64,000 nucleotides of DNA from Streptomyces sp. NRRL S-455 (GCF_000717875.1 NZ_JOCT01000010.1:1-64000), one strand, 5' to 3'. Shown: positions 37,516-46,690, numbered from the stretch's first letter. Notes: generated by a model not told the origin, from the letters alone. A program made the numbers and translations.

Positions 37516-38700
37516 TCACCCGGTTCGCGCCGCCCGGTGCCGCGCCCACGCCTCCTCGCGCAGTTCCCCGGACCGCAGCACGTCGGCGGCGGTGCACGCG
37601 AGGGCCTCGGTCACGGCGACCAACACCTCCCGGGCCCGGTCGGACGCGGCGGCCTCGGCGAACTCGGGGGTGTGGTCGGAACCGTCCTCGTCCATGATCG
37701 CCACGAACGGGTGAATGGCCGGCACCCGCGTACTGACGTTCCCGATGTCGGACGACCCCAGGTACACGCCGGGCGCGGGCGGTGACAGCGGGATCCCGGC
37801 CCGGGCCAGGTGGGCGGCGAACCGTTCGGACAGCACCTCACTGTCCCTGAAGTGCTCGTAGCGCACGGTGGCCCGCTCCACCTCGGCGGTGGTGCCCGTG
37901 GCCCGGGCCACACCGTCGGCGCACACCCGCAGTCGGTCCGTCAGGTCGTCCAGCGCCCGCGTCGTGGCCGCGCGCAGGCCGAACAAGCCCTCGGCGTACT
38001 CCGGGACGATGTTCGTGGCGGTGCCGCCATGGGTGACGATGCCCTGCACGTGCGAGCCGTCCGGCAGCCGCCGCCCCACCACGCCCAGCACGTTGAACAG
38101 CTCCACGAGCGCCGCGAGCGCGTCGACGCCCTCCGTCGGATTCCCCGTGGGGTGCGCCGCCCGGCCGTGGAAAGCGACCCGGTACTGCACCTGCGCGGTC
38201 AGCGGCGCCCGCGCCCAGCTGTACACGCCCGGATGGAACATCAGCGCCGCGTCGACGTCGTCGAACACCCCGGCCTCCACCTCCAGGATCTTGCCGCCTC
38301 CGCCCTCCTCCGCGGGAGTGCCCACCGCCAGCACCGACCCGGCGGACGCCTCCGCCACGGCACCCACCGCCAGCGCGGCACCGAGGCCCGCCGCCGCGAT
38401 GAGGTTGTGGCCGCACGCGTGGCCGAGCCCCGGCAGGGCGTCGTACTCCATCAGCAGTGCCACCGTGGGCCGGCCCCGGCCCGAGCGCGCCGTGAACGCG
38501 GTGGGCATCCCCGCCACGCCGCGCTCCACGGCGAAACCGGCCCGCTCCAGCTCGCCCGACAGCAGGGCCGCCGCCCGGTGTTCGGCGAAGCCGTACTCGG
38601 GGTCGGCGTGCAGACGCAGAGCCACGTTCCACAGCGCGCCCGCCCGCGCCGCCACCTCCTCACGAACGGCCTGGTGCACGTCCTCACGCGTGCGGTCCAC
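37516..38700 (-). CDS. M20-family amidohydrolase/metallopeptidase
   Basis: 394 residues. The metal site is marked by LLMEYDALPGLGHACGHNLI, TPAEEGGGGKILEVEAG and the C-terminal HP in VPAIHPFVAIMDEDG. The dimerisation-domain block FHGRAAHPTGNPTEGVDAL sits in the middle. The EYDALPGLGHACGHN form belongs to the PM20D2/AbgB-like branch, which cleaves N-acyl amino acids or dipeptides. The GTG at 38700 follows GGGGAGG; sequence further upstream runs into the direct repeat and is not coding. It may be co-transcribed with the DoxX gene. Confidence 0.92.
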   Translation of the reverse strand: MDRTREDVHQAVREEVAARAGALWNVALRLHADPEYGFAEHRAAALLSGELERAGFAVERGVAGMPTAFTARSGRGRPTVALLMEYDALPGLGHACGHNLIAAAGLGAALAVGAVAEASAGSVLAVGTPAEEGGGGKILEVEAGVFDDVDAALMFHPGVYSWARAPLTAQVQYRVAFHGRAAHPTGNPTEGVDALAALVELFNVLGVVGRRLPDGSHVQGIVTHGGTATNIVPEYAEGLFGLRAATTRALDDLTDRLRVCADGVARATGTTAEVERATVRYEHFRDSEVLSERFAAHLARAGIPLSPPAPGVYLGSSDIGNVSTRVPAIHPFVAIMDEDGSDHTPEFAEAAASDRAREVLVAVTEALACTAADVLRSGELREEAWARHRAARTG

Positions 38701-38776
38701 GAGTCCTCCCCGGCGTCGGAAGCGGTGTGTCCCCGCCCGGGTTTCTCCGCACGCCACCGTGACACGCGCCGCGCCT

Positions 38777-39086
38777 CGAGGACGGAACGCACCCGTACCG
38801 GCCGGGGTGCGGCGAGAGGCCACGAGAGGCCCGGCAGAAGGCCACGAGAGGCCCGGCATGAGGCCGCGAGACCCGGCCGGGCCCGCCCCCGCACCGGCCG
38901 CCGACCGCACCGCGACGGCCTCGCGACCCGCGCGGCGTTTCGAGGACGGAACACACCCGTACCGACCGGAGTGCGGCGAGAGGCCACGAGAGGCCCGGCA
39001 TGAGGCCGCGAGACCCGGCCGGGCCCGCCCCCGCACCGGCCGCCGACCGCACCGCTACGGCCTCGCGACCCGCGCGGCGTTTCGAG
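38777..39086. repeat. tandem direct repeat, 142-bp unit
   Basis: Two near-identical copies lie head to tail. Copy A runs 38777-38940 (164 bp) and copy B 38941-39082 (142 bp), and the first bases of a third (CGAG) follow at 39083. Copy A is longer because a 22-bp segment, GGCCACGAGAGGCCCGGCA and its flanks, is duplicated inside it. Only about half a dozen other differences were seen. The block fills most of the 480-bp gap (38701-39180) between the divergent amidohydrolase and decarboxylase genes. It does not look coding, is not CRISPR-like, and has no transposase. Confidence 0.9.
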
Positions 39087-39180
39087 CGGTGCACCGGTGC
39101 AACACGGTCTGTGTACCCGCCGGGCCACGACAGCGTGGACGCAGCGGTGACGGCCGGGCGGGCCCGATCTGGGAGGAACC

Positions 39181-40644
39181 ATGGACCACTCGCGCGCGCC
39201 CGTGCTGGAGGCGCTGGAGGCCTTCCGGCGCCGCGGCGACATCGCCTACGGCCCGCCGGGCCACAAGCAGGGCAGGGGAGTGGACCCCCGGGTCGCCGAG
39301 ATCGTCGGGCTCGATGTGTTCCGGTCCGACGTGCTCTCCCTCAACGGGCTGGACGACCGCCGCCAGTCACAGGGCGTCCTCAGCCAGGCGCAGGAACTCA
39401 TGGCGGACGCGGTCGGTGCCGAGCACGCGTTCTTCTCCACCTGCGGCAGTTCCCTGTCCGTGAAGACGGCCATGCTGGCCGCGGCCGGGCCGGGCGAGAA
39501 GCTCCTGCTGTCCCGCAACGCCCACAAGTCCGTCATCGCCGCGGTCGTCGTCAACGGTGTCGAACCGATCTGGGTGCACCCGAAGTTCGACACCGAACGG
39601 CATCTGGCCCACCCGCCCGAGCCCGAGGACGTCCGCAGGCGGCTCCGGGAGCACCCGGAGGCCAAGGGCATGCTGCTCATCACGCCCACCGACTGGGGAT
39701 CCTGCGCGGACGTCGAGGGAGTGGCCCGGGTGTGCCACGAGTTCGACGTGCCCGTCATCGTCGACGAGGCCTGGGGCGCCCACCTGCCGTTCCACCCGGC
39801 CCTGCCCGTCTGGGGCATGGACGCCGAGGCCGACCTGGTGGTGACCAGCGTGCACAAGATGGGCGGGGCCGTGGAGCAGAGCTCCGTCTTCCACCTGCAG
39901 TACGACCGCGTGTCGCCCGAGGTCCTCGCTCAGCGGGAGGACCTGCTCGGCACCACCAGCGCCTCCTCCCTCGTGTACGCCACGCTCGACGGCTGGCGCC
40001 GCCAGATGGTGGAACAGGGGCTGGAGCTCCTGGAGGCGGCCATCCACCGCGCCGGACGCATCCGGGCGGCGGTGGCCGACATGCCGGGCCTGCGGCCCAT
40101 GGGACGCGAGGTCGTGGAGGAGGGGCTCGCCGCCGACCTCGACCCGCTCAAGCTCGTCATCGACGTACGCAAGCTCGGCATGAGCGGGATGCAGGCCACG
40201 GAGTGGCTGCGCACCCACCGGCACGTGGACGTCGGCGGCTCGGACAGCTGCCGCATCAGCGCCTCCATCACCTGCGCCGACGACGACGAGACCGAGGAGA
40301 TCCTGGTGGACGCCCTGCGCGCGCTCGTCGAGCACGCGCAGTACGTCGACCGGCGCCCCCCGGTCCGGCTGCCCGAGCCCTCCGCGCTGGAACTGGAGCA
40401 GGCGATGCTGCCCCGCGCGGCGTTCTTCGCCCCGGTCGAGCACGTGGCCGCGGAGCGGGCCGCGGGACGGATCGCCGCGGAGATGATCAGCCCCTACCCG
40501 CCGGGCGTGCCCGTGGTGGCGCCCGGCGAGGTCATCACCGACGAGGTCCTGGACTACCTGCGCAGCGGGGTCGAGCACGGCGTCCTCATCCCGGACGCGG
40601 CCGACTCCTCCGTCCGGACGCTGCGGGTGGTGGCCCGGGCCTGA
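39181..40644 (+). CDS. PLP-dependent Orn/Lys/Arg decarboxylase-type enzyme
   Basis: 487 residues. The fold-I PLP core is clear. GPPGHKQGRGVDPRV is at the start, STCGSSLSVKTAML is the phosphate loop, VIVDEAWGAHLPFHPAL carries the Asp that pairs with the pyridine nitrogen, and TSVHKMGGAVEQSS carries the Schiff-base Lys. The C-terminal domain ends ISPYPPGVPVVAPGEVITDE, a hallmark of Orn/Lys/Arg decarboxylases. The length matches short SpeA-type enzymes that lack the receiver-like wing domain. The substrate (arginine, lysine or ornithine) cannot be read from sequence. The ATG follows GGGAGGAACC. It is a single gene, convergent with the protease gene. Confidence 0.93.
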   Translation: MDHSRAPVLEALEAFRRRGDIAYGPPGHKQGRGVDPRVAEIVGLDVFRSDVLSLNGLDDRRQSQGVLSQAQELMADAVGAEHAFFSTCGSSLSVKTAMLAAAGPGEKLLLSRNAHKSVIAAVVVNGVEPIWVHPKFDTERHLAHPPEPEDVRRRLREHPEAKGMLLITPTDWGSCADVEGVARVCHEFDVPVIVDEAWGAHLPFHPALPVWGMDAEADLVVTSVHKMGGAVEQSSVFHLQYDRVSPEVLAQREDLLGTTSASSLVYATLDGWRRQMVEQGLELLEAAIHRAGRIRAAVADMPGLRPMGREVVEEGLAADLDPLKLVIDVRKLGMSGMQATEWLRTHRHVDVGGSDSCRISASITCADDDETEEILVDALRALVEHAQYVDRRPPVRLPEPSALELEQAMLPRAAFFAPVEHVAAERAAGRIAAEMISPYPPGVPVVAPGEVITDEVLDYLRSGVEHGVLIPDAADSSVRTLRVVARA

Positions 40645-40665
40645 CCCGCAGGAGCTGATCCCTCG

Positions 40666-42033
40666 TCACGCTCGCTGCCACAGGGCCGGGGTGCGGGCGG
40701 GTGCCCAGGCGCCCTGCGCCTGGTGGGTCTGCAGGCACTGGTAGCGCACACCGGCGTGGATCACCACGGCACCGGCCTCGTAGACACGGCCGGTGGCCCA
40801 CGTCTGCGCGACGTTGTCCTGCGGGGCCGCGGCATCGGCGGCCGTGGTTTTCAGGGTGAGCCCGAAGTCGCTGAGCAGCGGGTTGACCGGCTGGTAGTAC
40901 GTGTGGCCCCCGCTACCGCAGTCGCCGGTACCGCCGGAGGTCACGCCCTGCGCCTGGGCGCCCGCGACGAAGGGCCCGCCCGAGTCGCCCGGCTCGGCGC
41001 ACACGGTCGTCCGGGTCAGCCCGTTCACCCTGCCCTCGGTGTAACTGACGCTCGTGTCGTGCTGCTCGATCCGGCCGCAGTGCCACCCGGTGGTGGAGCC
41101 GGAGCGGCAGACCGCCGCGCCGACCAGCGCCTGCACCGAGCCGGTGATCCGCACGTTCTGCCCGCCCTCGCCCCGCACGTTCGCGGTGGTCGTCCACCGG
41201 TCGTTGACGGCCACCCACGACATGTCCTTGCCGGGGAACGTGGAGGCCTGGAACGTGCCCTGCGGCGTGTTGTCGTACCCGGTCGTCCTGGCGCCCGTCC
41301 TACCGCAGTGGCCCGCCGAGGCGAAGCCCTGCTGCGTGCCCCTGGTGACGGAGAAACCGACGGAGCAGCGGGCCGTGCCGTTGATGTAGTAGGCGTCGCC
41401 GCCGGTGATGTCCGCCAGGAGTCGGGGCCGCAACGCCGTCACCCTGACGCCGACGCCCTTGGCATCGAGGCCCGCGGCTTTGACGAACGCGGCTGCCGCG
41501 GCCTTGCTCCTGGCTTCCACCGCGACCCGGTTCGCCGGGATGTCGACGTACCACACGGGGGTGTCACGGGTGCTGTGGCGGACCGCCGCCGCGTCCAGCT
41601 TCCGTTTGGCGGCCCGGAGGTCACGGAGCGTCTTCTTCACGACAACCGCCTTGGCTCCCTGGGCTTGGATGGCGGGCACGTCCGTCGTGTGGGTCGTCGC
41701 CACGACCAGCTCCTGCGACGTCGTGCCGCGCAGCCAGGCCCCCGCGAAGCGGCCGCCCAGGGCGTTGCGCAGCCGCCCCGCCCGGGTGCCCGCCTCCGCT
41801 TCGTTGACGAGTCGCCGGGACGCCTGAGCCGGGGTCAGCCCGAGGTCGCGTTCCATGGCACGCAGCACCGGAGCCGACGGCCGGTCGGCGCCGAGGGTCT
41901 GGGCGGCCGAGGGCAGCGGGCCCGCGGGCGGCGCGGGTTCGGCCGCCACGGCGGAGGGGATCCCGGTGGCGACGAGCGCGCCGAGCACGGTGAGGACAGC
42001 CCGGCGGCCGGGCACGGCATGTCTGTGGCCCAT
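40666..42033 (-). CDS. secreted streptogrisin C-like serine protease with chitin-binding tail
   Basis: 455 residues. A signal peptide (AVLTVLGALVATGIPSAVAA, ending ~residue 31) leads into a long pro-region with an alpha-lytic-protease prodomain (TRDTPVWYVDIPANRVAVEA). The S1 catalytic triad is His in ASAGHCGRTG, Asp in GKDMSWVAV and Ser in EPGDSGGPFVAG. The C-terminal ~55 residues (WATGRVYEAGAVVIHAGVRY, LQTHQAQGAWAPARTPALWQ) form a type 5/12 carbohydrate-binding module. This arrangement is that of streptogrisin C. The ATG at 42033 follows GAAGGAGACAC. The target is probably extracellular or mycelial protein bound to chitin. Confidence 0.94.
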   Translation of the reverse strand: MGHRHAVPGRRAVLTVLGALVATGIPSAVAAEPAPPAGPLPSAAQTLGADRPSAPVLRAMERDLGLTPAQASRRLVNEAEAGTRAGRLRNALGGRFAGAWLRGTTSQELVVATTHTTDVPAIQAQGAKAVVVKKTLRDLRAAKRKLDAAAVRHSTRDTPVWYVDIPANRVAVEARSKAAAAAFVKAAGLDAKGVGVRVTALRPRLLADITGGDAYYINGTARCSVGFSVTRGTQQGFASAGHCGRTGARTTGYDNTPQGTFQASTFPGKDMSWVAVNDRWTTTANVRGEGGQNVRITGSVQALVGAAVCRSGSTTGWHCGRIEQHDTSVSYTEGRVNGLTRTTVCAEPGDSGGPFVAGAQAQGVTSGGTGDCGSGGHTYYQPVNPLLSDFGLTLKTTAADAAAPQDNVAQTWATGRVYEAGAVVIHAGVRYQCLQTHQAQGAWAPARTPALWQRA

Positions 42034-42177
42034 TCGATGTGTCTCCTTCGGTCACGGTGAAGCGGTCATGAGGCCATAGGCCTTGCCGGAACGGCCCGGA
42101 GCGATGCCCGGGGCGGTCCCGTTTCGCGCTTGGGCGCGGGGAAGGGCGCCAACTGCAGTACTGGGGACGCCGGACGG

Positions 42178-43842
42178 TCACGCGGGCTTCAGACCCGGCG
42201 AACCCACCTCCGTGACGAAGGACGCGGACGTCGAGACGGTGCCCCCGGGCCGTGTGACGCCCGAGACGGTGCGGAAGTCGACCTGGGCCCTCAGGCGACC
42301 CAGCTCGACCCGGACGTAGCCGCGCCGGCCGTCGTAGTGCTGCATGTGGGGGTTGGCCCTCATGTACGTGTCCCAGTTGGCCGGCTTCTCGCTTCCGTTC
42401 CCGCCGCTGGTGATCGAGGTGCAGGTGACCTCCGTGCCCAGCGTCCTGGACCCCGGGTCGTCGAAGTCGTCCTTGATGTCGAAGGCGTACCCGACGTGGA
42501 CGTCTCCGGTGAGGACCATCCAGTTGTCGATGCCCGCGGCCTTCGCGCCCGCCACCACCCGGTCGCGGGAGGCACGGTAGCCGTCCCATGCGTCCATGGA
42601 GACCCGGGCCGGGGTGGTCGCCTCGAACTTGCGCTGGGAGAAGCACACCTGCTGGGGCGTCACGTGCCACAGTGCGCCGGAGTTCCGCCACCCGTCCAGC
42701 AGCCAGCTCTCCTGTGCGGCGCCGGTGAGGGTGCGGGCCGGGTCGTCCGACTCGGGGCCCTGAGGATGCGGCCGGTCGCCGTAGGCCTGGTCCGAGCGGT
42801 ACTGACGGGTGTCGAGGATGTCGAACTGGGCGAGCGAACCCCAGGCCAGCCGGCGGTACAACCGGGCGTCGGGCCCCTGCGGCAGCTGCTCGGCGCGCAG
42901 CGGCTGGTTCTCCCAGTAGGCCCGGTAGGCGGCGGCGCGCCGCACCAGGAACCGTTCCGGGGGACTGCCGTTCTCGTCGACGGCGCCGGCGTAGTTGTTC
43001 TCCGTCTCGTGGTCGTCCCAGGTGACGAGGAACGGGTGCCGGGCGTGCGCGGCGCGCAGGTCCGGGTCGCTCTTGTAGAGCGCGTAACGCAAACGGTAGT
43101 CCGCCAGGGTGACCGTCTCGCGGTTGAACACGTCGGGCAGGGTGCGGTCGTTGTAGCGGCGGGCCCCGCCGGAGGCGTCCACGGGATACTCGTACAGGTA
43201 GTCGCCGAGGTGGAACACCACGTCGACGTCCTCCTGCGCCAGATGCCGGTGGGCCGTGTAGTAGCCGTCCTGGTAGGACTGACAGGCCACGGCGGCCAGC
43301 CGCATGGCACCCGTCTCGCCGCCCGCGGCCGGTGCCGTGCGGGTCCGGCCCGTGGGACTGATCCAGCCTCCCACCCGGAACCGGTAGTAGTAGTGCCTGT
43401 CAGGCATGAGGCCCTTGACGTCGACGCGCACGCTGTGGCCGTACTCGGGGTGGGCCGTGGCGGCACCCCGCTGCTCGACGAGCGCGAAGCGCTCGTCCGC
43501 GGCGACTTCCCATTCGACGACGAGCCGTTCCCGGCCCAGGCCGCCGTCCTCCGCGAACGGCTCGGGCGCGAGCCGGGTCCAGATCAGTACCGAGTCCGGC
43601 AGCGGGTCGCCGGAGGCCACCCCGAGGGTGAACGGGTCCGCGGAGACCCGGGCGGCGTCCAGTTCGGCGGCGGCGGTGGCGCCGCGGGCCGGCCGGTTGG
43701 TGGCGAAGGCGAGCATCGCCGCCGCCGCGGTGACGGTCAGGAAACGGCGGCGGGCGACGTGCGGCGCCGCGGTGCGCAGTACGTCGTCGTGCGGGGAAAG
43801 GGCATGCTCGGACAGGGCTCCACGACGGCCCGTCAGCGCCAT
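42178..43842 (-). CDS. phoD: Tat-exported alkaline phosphatase/phosphodiesterase PhoD
   Basis: 554 residues. ARRRFLTVTAAAAMLAFATN near residue 31 is a Tat signal; PhoD enzymes fold with metal before export. Metal-site motifs are AVACQSYQDGYYTAHRHLA (Cys ligand of Fe), VVFHLGDYLYEYP, FLVTWDDHETENNY and LTGDVHVGYAFDIK. The N-terminal PhoD_N domain is marked by TLGVASGDPLPDSVLIWTRL. The enzyme hydrolyses phosphomono- and diesters outside the cell, especially under phosphate limitation. The ATG at 43842 follows AGAGGACATCAG. No PHO box was identified in the 229-bp upstream gap. It lies upstream of the protease gene on the same strand, with 144 bp between. Confidence 0.95.
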   Translation of the reverse strand: MALTGRRGALSEHALSPHDDVLRTAAPHVARRRFLTVTAAAAMLAFATNRPARGATAAAELDAARVSADPFTLGVASGDPLPDSVLIWTRLAPEPFAEDGGLGRERLVVEWEVAADERFALVEQRGAATAHPEYGHSVRVDVKGLMPDRHYYYRFRVGGWISPTGRTRTAPAAGGETGAMRLAAVACQSYQDGYYTAHRHLAQEDVDVVFHLGDYLYEYPVDASGGARRYNDRTLPDVFNRETVTLADYRLRYALYKSDPDLRAAHARHPFLVTWDDHETENNYAGAVDENGSPPERFLVRRAAAYRAYWENQPLRAEQLPQGPDARLYRRLAWGSLAQFDILDTRQYRSDQAYGDRPHPQGPESDDPARTLTGAAQESWLLDGWRNSGALWHVTPQQVCFSQRKFEATTPARVSMDAWDGYRASRDRVVAGAKAAGIDNWMVLTGDVHVGYAFDIKDDFDDPGSRTLGTEVTCTSITSGGNGSEKPANWDTYMRANPHMQHYDGRRGYVRVELGRLRAQVDFRTVSGVTRPGGTVSTSASFVTEVGSPGLKPA

Positions 43843-44071
43843 CTGATGTCCTCTCGTACGGGGCGGTCGCACCCCGGGCGGACGCGTGGGGACATCGCAG
43901 ATGTGCGGAGCGCGGAGCATGCATGCTAAGCAGACAAAATGCCTGGAACCGGTACGACGTGCGGCGTATTCACACCAGAGGCGGCATCGGAGCGGGGCCT
44001 CGGCGCCGCCGTCGCGGCACACGGAGAACGCCGCCGGCGTCGGCCGGCGGCGGATGGGTGACGGGCGGTGC

Positions 44072-44836
44072 CTAGTGGGCGGCTCGGGCGGCGGCCCCGG
44101 TGGTCGCGTGGTCACGGACCGGCAGGTGGTAGACGTGGAAGGCGCGCCCGATGACGGGCTGGGCGACGTTGCGCACCCGCACGCCGCCGCTCGTCATGCC
44201 GTGCTCCGTGCCGGCGTGCGCGTGCCCGTGCACCGCGAGATCGGCACCGGCCGTGTCGATCGCCTCGGCCAGCAGATAGCTGCCCAGGAACGGATAGATC
44301 TCCAGCGGTTCGCCGGCCAGCGTCTCCGGGACGGGGGAGTAGTGGGTCAGCGCGATCCGCGCGTCACAGCCCTTCTCACCCAACCCCTCCAGAGCGGCCC
44401 GCAGGGCGTCGGCGCGCCGGCGCGAGTACCTGACGAACTCCTTCATGAGCGGCTCACCGAACTCCCCGGCGCAACGGCCGACGAAACCGCCGCCGAACCC
44501 CTTGGTGCCGGCCACGCCGATCCGTGCTCCGCCGCTCTCCACGACCGTTCCCTGGCCCTCCAGGACGTGGGCGCCGACCTCCCGGAGGATGGCCGAGACC
44601 TCGTCGGGCCGGTCGTCGTGATGGTCGTGGTTGCCCAGGACGGCGACCACCGGGACGCCCAGATCCTGGATCTCCCGGGCAACCACCCGCATCTCCTCGG
44701 GCGTGCCGTGCCGGGTGAGGTCACCCGCCAGCAGCAGAAGGTCGGCGCACTCGGGCAGGGTCTCGAAGGCGGGGCGGAGCACACCCTGGCTCTCGGGCCC
44801 CATGTGGATGTCTCCGACGGCTGCGATGCGGATCAT
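44072..44836 (-). CDS. calcineurin-like metallophosphoesterase
   Basis: 254 residues. The metal set is complete: IAAVGDIHMG (DxH), LLLLAGDLTRHG (GDxxxxG), AVLGNHDHHDD (GNHD), ALTHYSPVPETL and VHGHAHAG (GHxH). The signature fits class III nucleotide or phosphodiester hydrolases. It starts at an ATG overlapping the stop of the BON gene (ATGA) and is the third gene of a tight operon with BON and a nucleotidyltransferase. Cytoplasmic. The substrate is unknown, but linkage to a nucleotidyltransferase suggests nucleotide signalling or tRNA-type chemistry. Confidence 0.9.
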   Translation of the reverse strand: MIRIAAVGDIHMGPESQGVLRPAFETLPECADLLLLAGDLTRHGTPEEMRVVAREIQDLGVPVVAVLGNHDHHDDRPDEVSAILREVGAHVLEGQGTVVESGGARIGVAGTKGFGGGFVGRCAGEFGEPLMKEFVRYSRRRADALRAALEGLGEKGCDARIALTHYSPVPETLAGEPLEIYPFLGSYLLAEAIDTAGADLAVHGHAHAGTEHGMTSGGVRVRNVAQPVIGRAFHVYHLPVRDHATTGAAARAAH

Positions 44837-45120
44837 GAGAGCTCCTCCGCGTGGTCGGGGGAGGACGCCTCGGTCACCACGAGGTCGCTGTGTACCGGGA
44901 CCCCGGCCAGCTCCTCGTGGACGGTGCGCAGAATCTCGTCGCGGCAGGGCGCCGAGGGCACGGTGCCGGTGAGCAGCACCGTCTGGCCGCGGGCCTCGGC
45001 CCGCACGCCCAGCTCCCCGAGGTCGCCGGAGGCGAGGCGGTCCTGGAGGTGGGCGATCCGGTAGTCCAGGTTCCGCGCCGGCTCACCGCCGCCCGCGTGC
45101 TCCGGTCCGTGGGTGGTCAT
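44833..45120 (-). CDS. BON domain protein
   Basis: 95 residues containing one BON module (DYRIAHLQDRLASGDLGELG, VRAEARGQTVLLTGTVPSAP, VPVHSDLVVTEASSP). BON domains bind phospholipid or other surfaces and usually occur in secreted or periplasmic proteins. This copy has no signal peptide, so it must act in the cytoplasm. It sits 16 bp after the nucleotidyltransferase stop and overlaps the phosphoesterase by 4 bp. It may recruit one or both enzymes to the membrane, which is inference. Confidence 0.85.
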   Translation of the reverse strand: MTTHGPEHAGGGEPARNLDYRIAHLQDRLASGDLGELGVRAEARGQTVLLTGTVPSAPCRDEILRTVHEELAGVPVHSDLVVTEASSPDHAEELS

Positions 45121-45136
45121 GGGTGTTCCTTCCGCT

Positions 45137-45814
45137 TCAGATGACGTTCAGGCGCTCCAGAAGGAAGAAGAAGGCGGCGGGCATCGGCGCGTCCCCGCAC
45201 TCGCGCCGCACCCGCTCCCAGTCGACCTTCTCGCGCAGGGCACGTGCGATGGGCAGGGCCGCGCCGAAGTCGCAGTGATGCTCGGAGAAGGCGGCGAGCA
45301 GGCTCCACAGGAGGTCGGTCGGCGCCAGGACGGGCATGCGCACCGAGTCGACCGAGACCTCCTCCGCCCGCTGAAGCATGTCCGCGCCGACCGGCTGGTG
45401 CGCCAGCTCGAAGATGATGTCGACCGGCTGTCCGAAACACGTGGCCTTGATCAGCCAGTCCTCCGGCGGGGTGTAGACCGTCAGCCCGGCCTCGCGGAGC
45501 GTGGCCGCCACCGCTTCCGCGTCCTCGGGGCGGATGGCGAAGTCGACGTCGTGCTGCAGGTTCTTCTCGCCGCCGTGCGCGTAGGCGGCCACGCTCCCGG
45601 CCAGCGCGAAGAGGTGCCCCTTCCGCTTCAGCAGGGCACCGACCTGCTTGGCCGCCTCCAGCAGCGCCTGGTTGCGGTCCAGGGGCAGCTCCTGCGGCGG
45701 TTCCGCGGCCTGCGGGTCCTGTGGTGGCGCGGGCTCGGCACGGTCCGGGGCCATCCGGAGGTCCGGGATCCCCGGTCGCCGGACGAGCGTCGCGTCATCA
45801 CCGTTCTGCGTCAT
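45137..45814 (-). CDS. nucleotidyltransferase-like protein
   Basis: 225 residues. GKGHLFALAGSVAAYAHGGE is followed by NLQHDVDFAIRPEDAEAVAA, giving a GS-x-AAYAHG…DVDF pattern like the GS…DxD of polymerase-beta-type nucleotidyltransferases (DUF6036-like). The second half is helical (APTDLLWSLLAAFSEHHCDF). The first 40 residues are Pro-rich and probably disordered. The ATG at 45814 follows GGAGGGG. It heads an operon with BON and phosphoesterase genes. It might modify nucleotides, tRNA or a small molecule; no toxin-antitoxin partner is evident. Confidence 0.75.
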   Translation of the reverse strand: MTQNGDDATLVRRPGIPDLRMAPDRAEPAPPQDPQAAEPPQELPLDRNQALLEAAKQVGALLKRKGHLFALAGSVAAYAHGGEKNLQHDVDFAIRPEDAEAVAATLREAGLTVYTPPEDWLIKATCFGQPVDIIFELAHQPVGADMLQRAEEVSVDSVRMPVLAPTDLLWSLLAAFSEHHCDFGAALPIARALREKVDWERVRRECGDAPMPAAFFFLLERLNVI

Positions 45815-46108
45815 GACCCCTCCATTCGCCGAACCGGACACCGCTCTGCCCTGCGCTGCCCGGACCCGAGACGGCCTGCGTGCCCGCTCTGAGTACCCGA
45901 CGCTTGCGGACCGACACGGCAGGGTGCCGGAGTGAGCCCGACCGCGACGTTCCCGGCCATGGGAACGCCCGGCACCACCCGGCGCACGCGCACGACGCCG
46001 GCCCCTGCGTCGCCCACGACAAGCAGTCACTCGTCGAAAAGCGGAATATGGGGCAAAGAGCTGGGAAACCGGGGGGAGCCGCATGATATCGCGCTCGTGG
46101 AGGTCGAC

Positions 46109-46690
46109 ATGAACCAGGAGACATCACGTTCGCCCGATCTTCCGCAGCCGCTTCGGGCCGTCGCATCCGGGCTGAGGCATGTGCCGGGTGCGGAACAGGT
46201 GGGCAAGGTGGCCGGAGGCACCCTGGACCGGATCGGAGCCGTGTCGCCGCGCGGCCGCCGGATGGCCGTGTACGCGGGTGCCGGTGTGCTCGGCGTGGCC
46301 GGAGTGGTCGAGTGGCCGGTGGCACTCACCGGCGCCGCCGTCGCCTGGCTGACCCGGCCGCGGCCCGGACACGGGCCCGACGGCGCGCCCCCGGACGGCG
46401 GTCCGCGGGCCGAGCGGGCCGGCGAACGCCCCTCGGAGGCCGGCGCGAAGGACACGCCGGACGAGCCGGACACCTCGTACGGCCCCGGCGACAAGCTCGC
46501 CGCGTCGCACTACCGGCACGACCGGCCGGAACAGCACGTGCACGAGCAGCCGGCCAAAGTGGGCGACACAGCCACCGCGTCCGCGCTGAAACAGGTGGCC
46601 GAGGCCACCACCCACCACGACCCGCACGGCGAGGAACCGGACCGGGAGCAGATCCACCGGCACGGACACGACAGCCGCCCCACCAGCTGA
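46109..46690 (+). CDS. hypothetical membrane protein with His-rich C-terminus
   Basis: 193 residues. Residues ~50-85 form one or two membrane segments (MAVYAGAGVLGVAGVVEWPV, ALTGAAVAWLTRPR). The C-terminal half is acidic, Pro/Gly-rich and His-rich: ASHYRHDRPEQHVHEQ, ATTHHDPHGEEPDREQ and IHRHGHDS. Such a tail could bind metal ions. The ATG at 46109 follows GGAGGTCGAC. It lies 16 bp upstream of the P-type ATPase gene, so they are probably co-transcribed. The protein may supply or buffer the ATPase's ion; this is inference. Confidence 0.75.
   Translation: MNQETSRSPDLPQPLRAVASGLRHVPGAEQVGKVAGGTLDRIGAVSPRGRRMAVYAGAGVLGVAGVVEWPVALTGAAVAWLTRPRPGHGPDGAPPDGGPRAERAGERPSEAGAKDTPDEPDTSYGPGDKLAASHYRHDRPEQHVHEQPAKVGDTATASALKQVAEATTHHDPHGEEPDREQIHRHGHDSRPTS

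Noticed and set aside
36919..38700. A described operon joining redox and amidohydrolase functions
   Set aside because: Gaps of 63-77 bp allow but do not prove co-transcription; no known system with this set, so only noted in the gene entries.
38777..39086. CRISPR array
   Set aside because: The repeat units are 142-164 bp, contiguous and without unique spacers; no cas genes are near.
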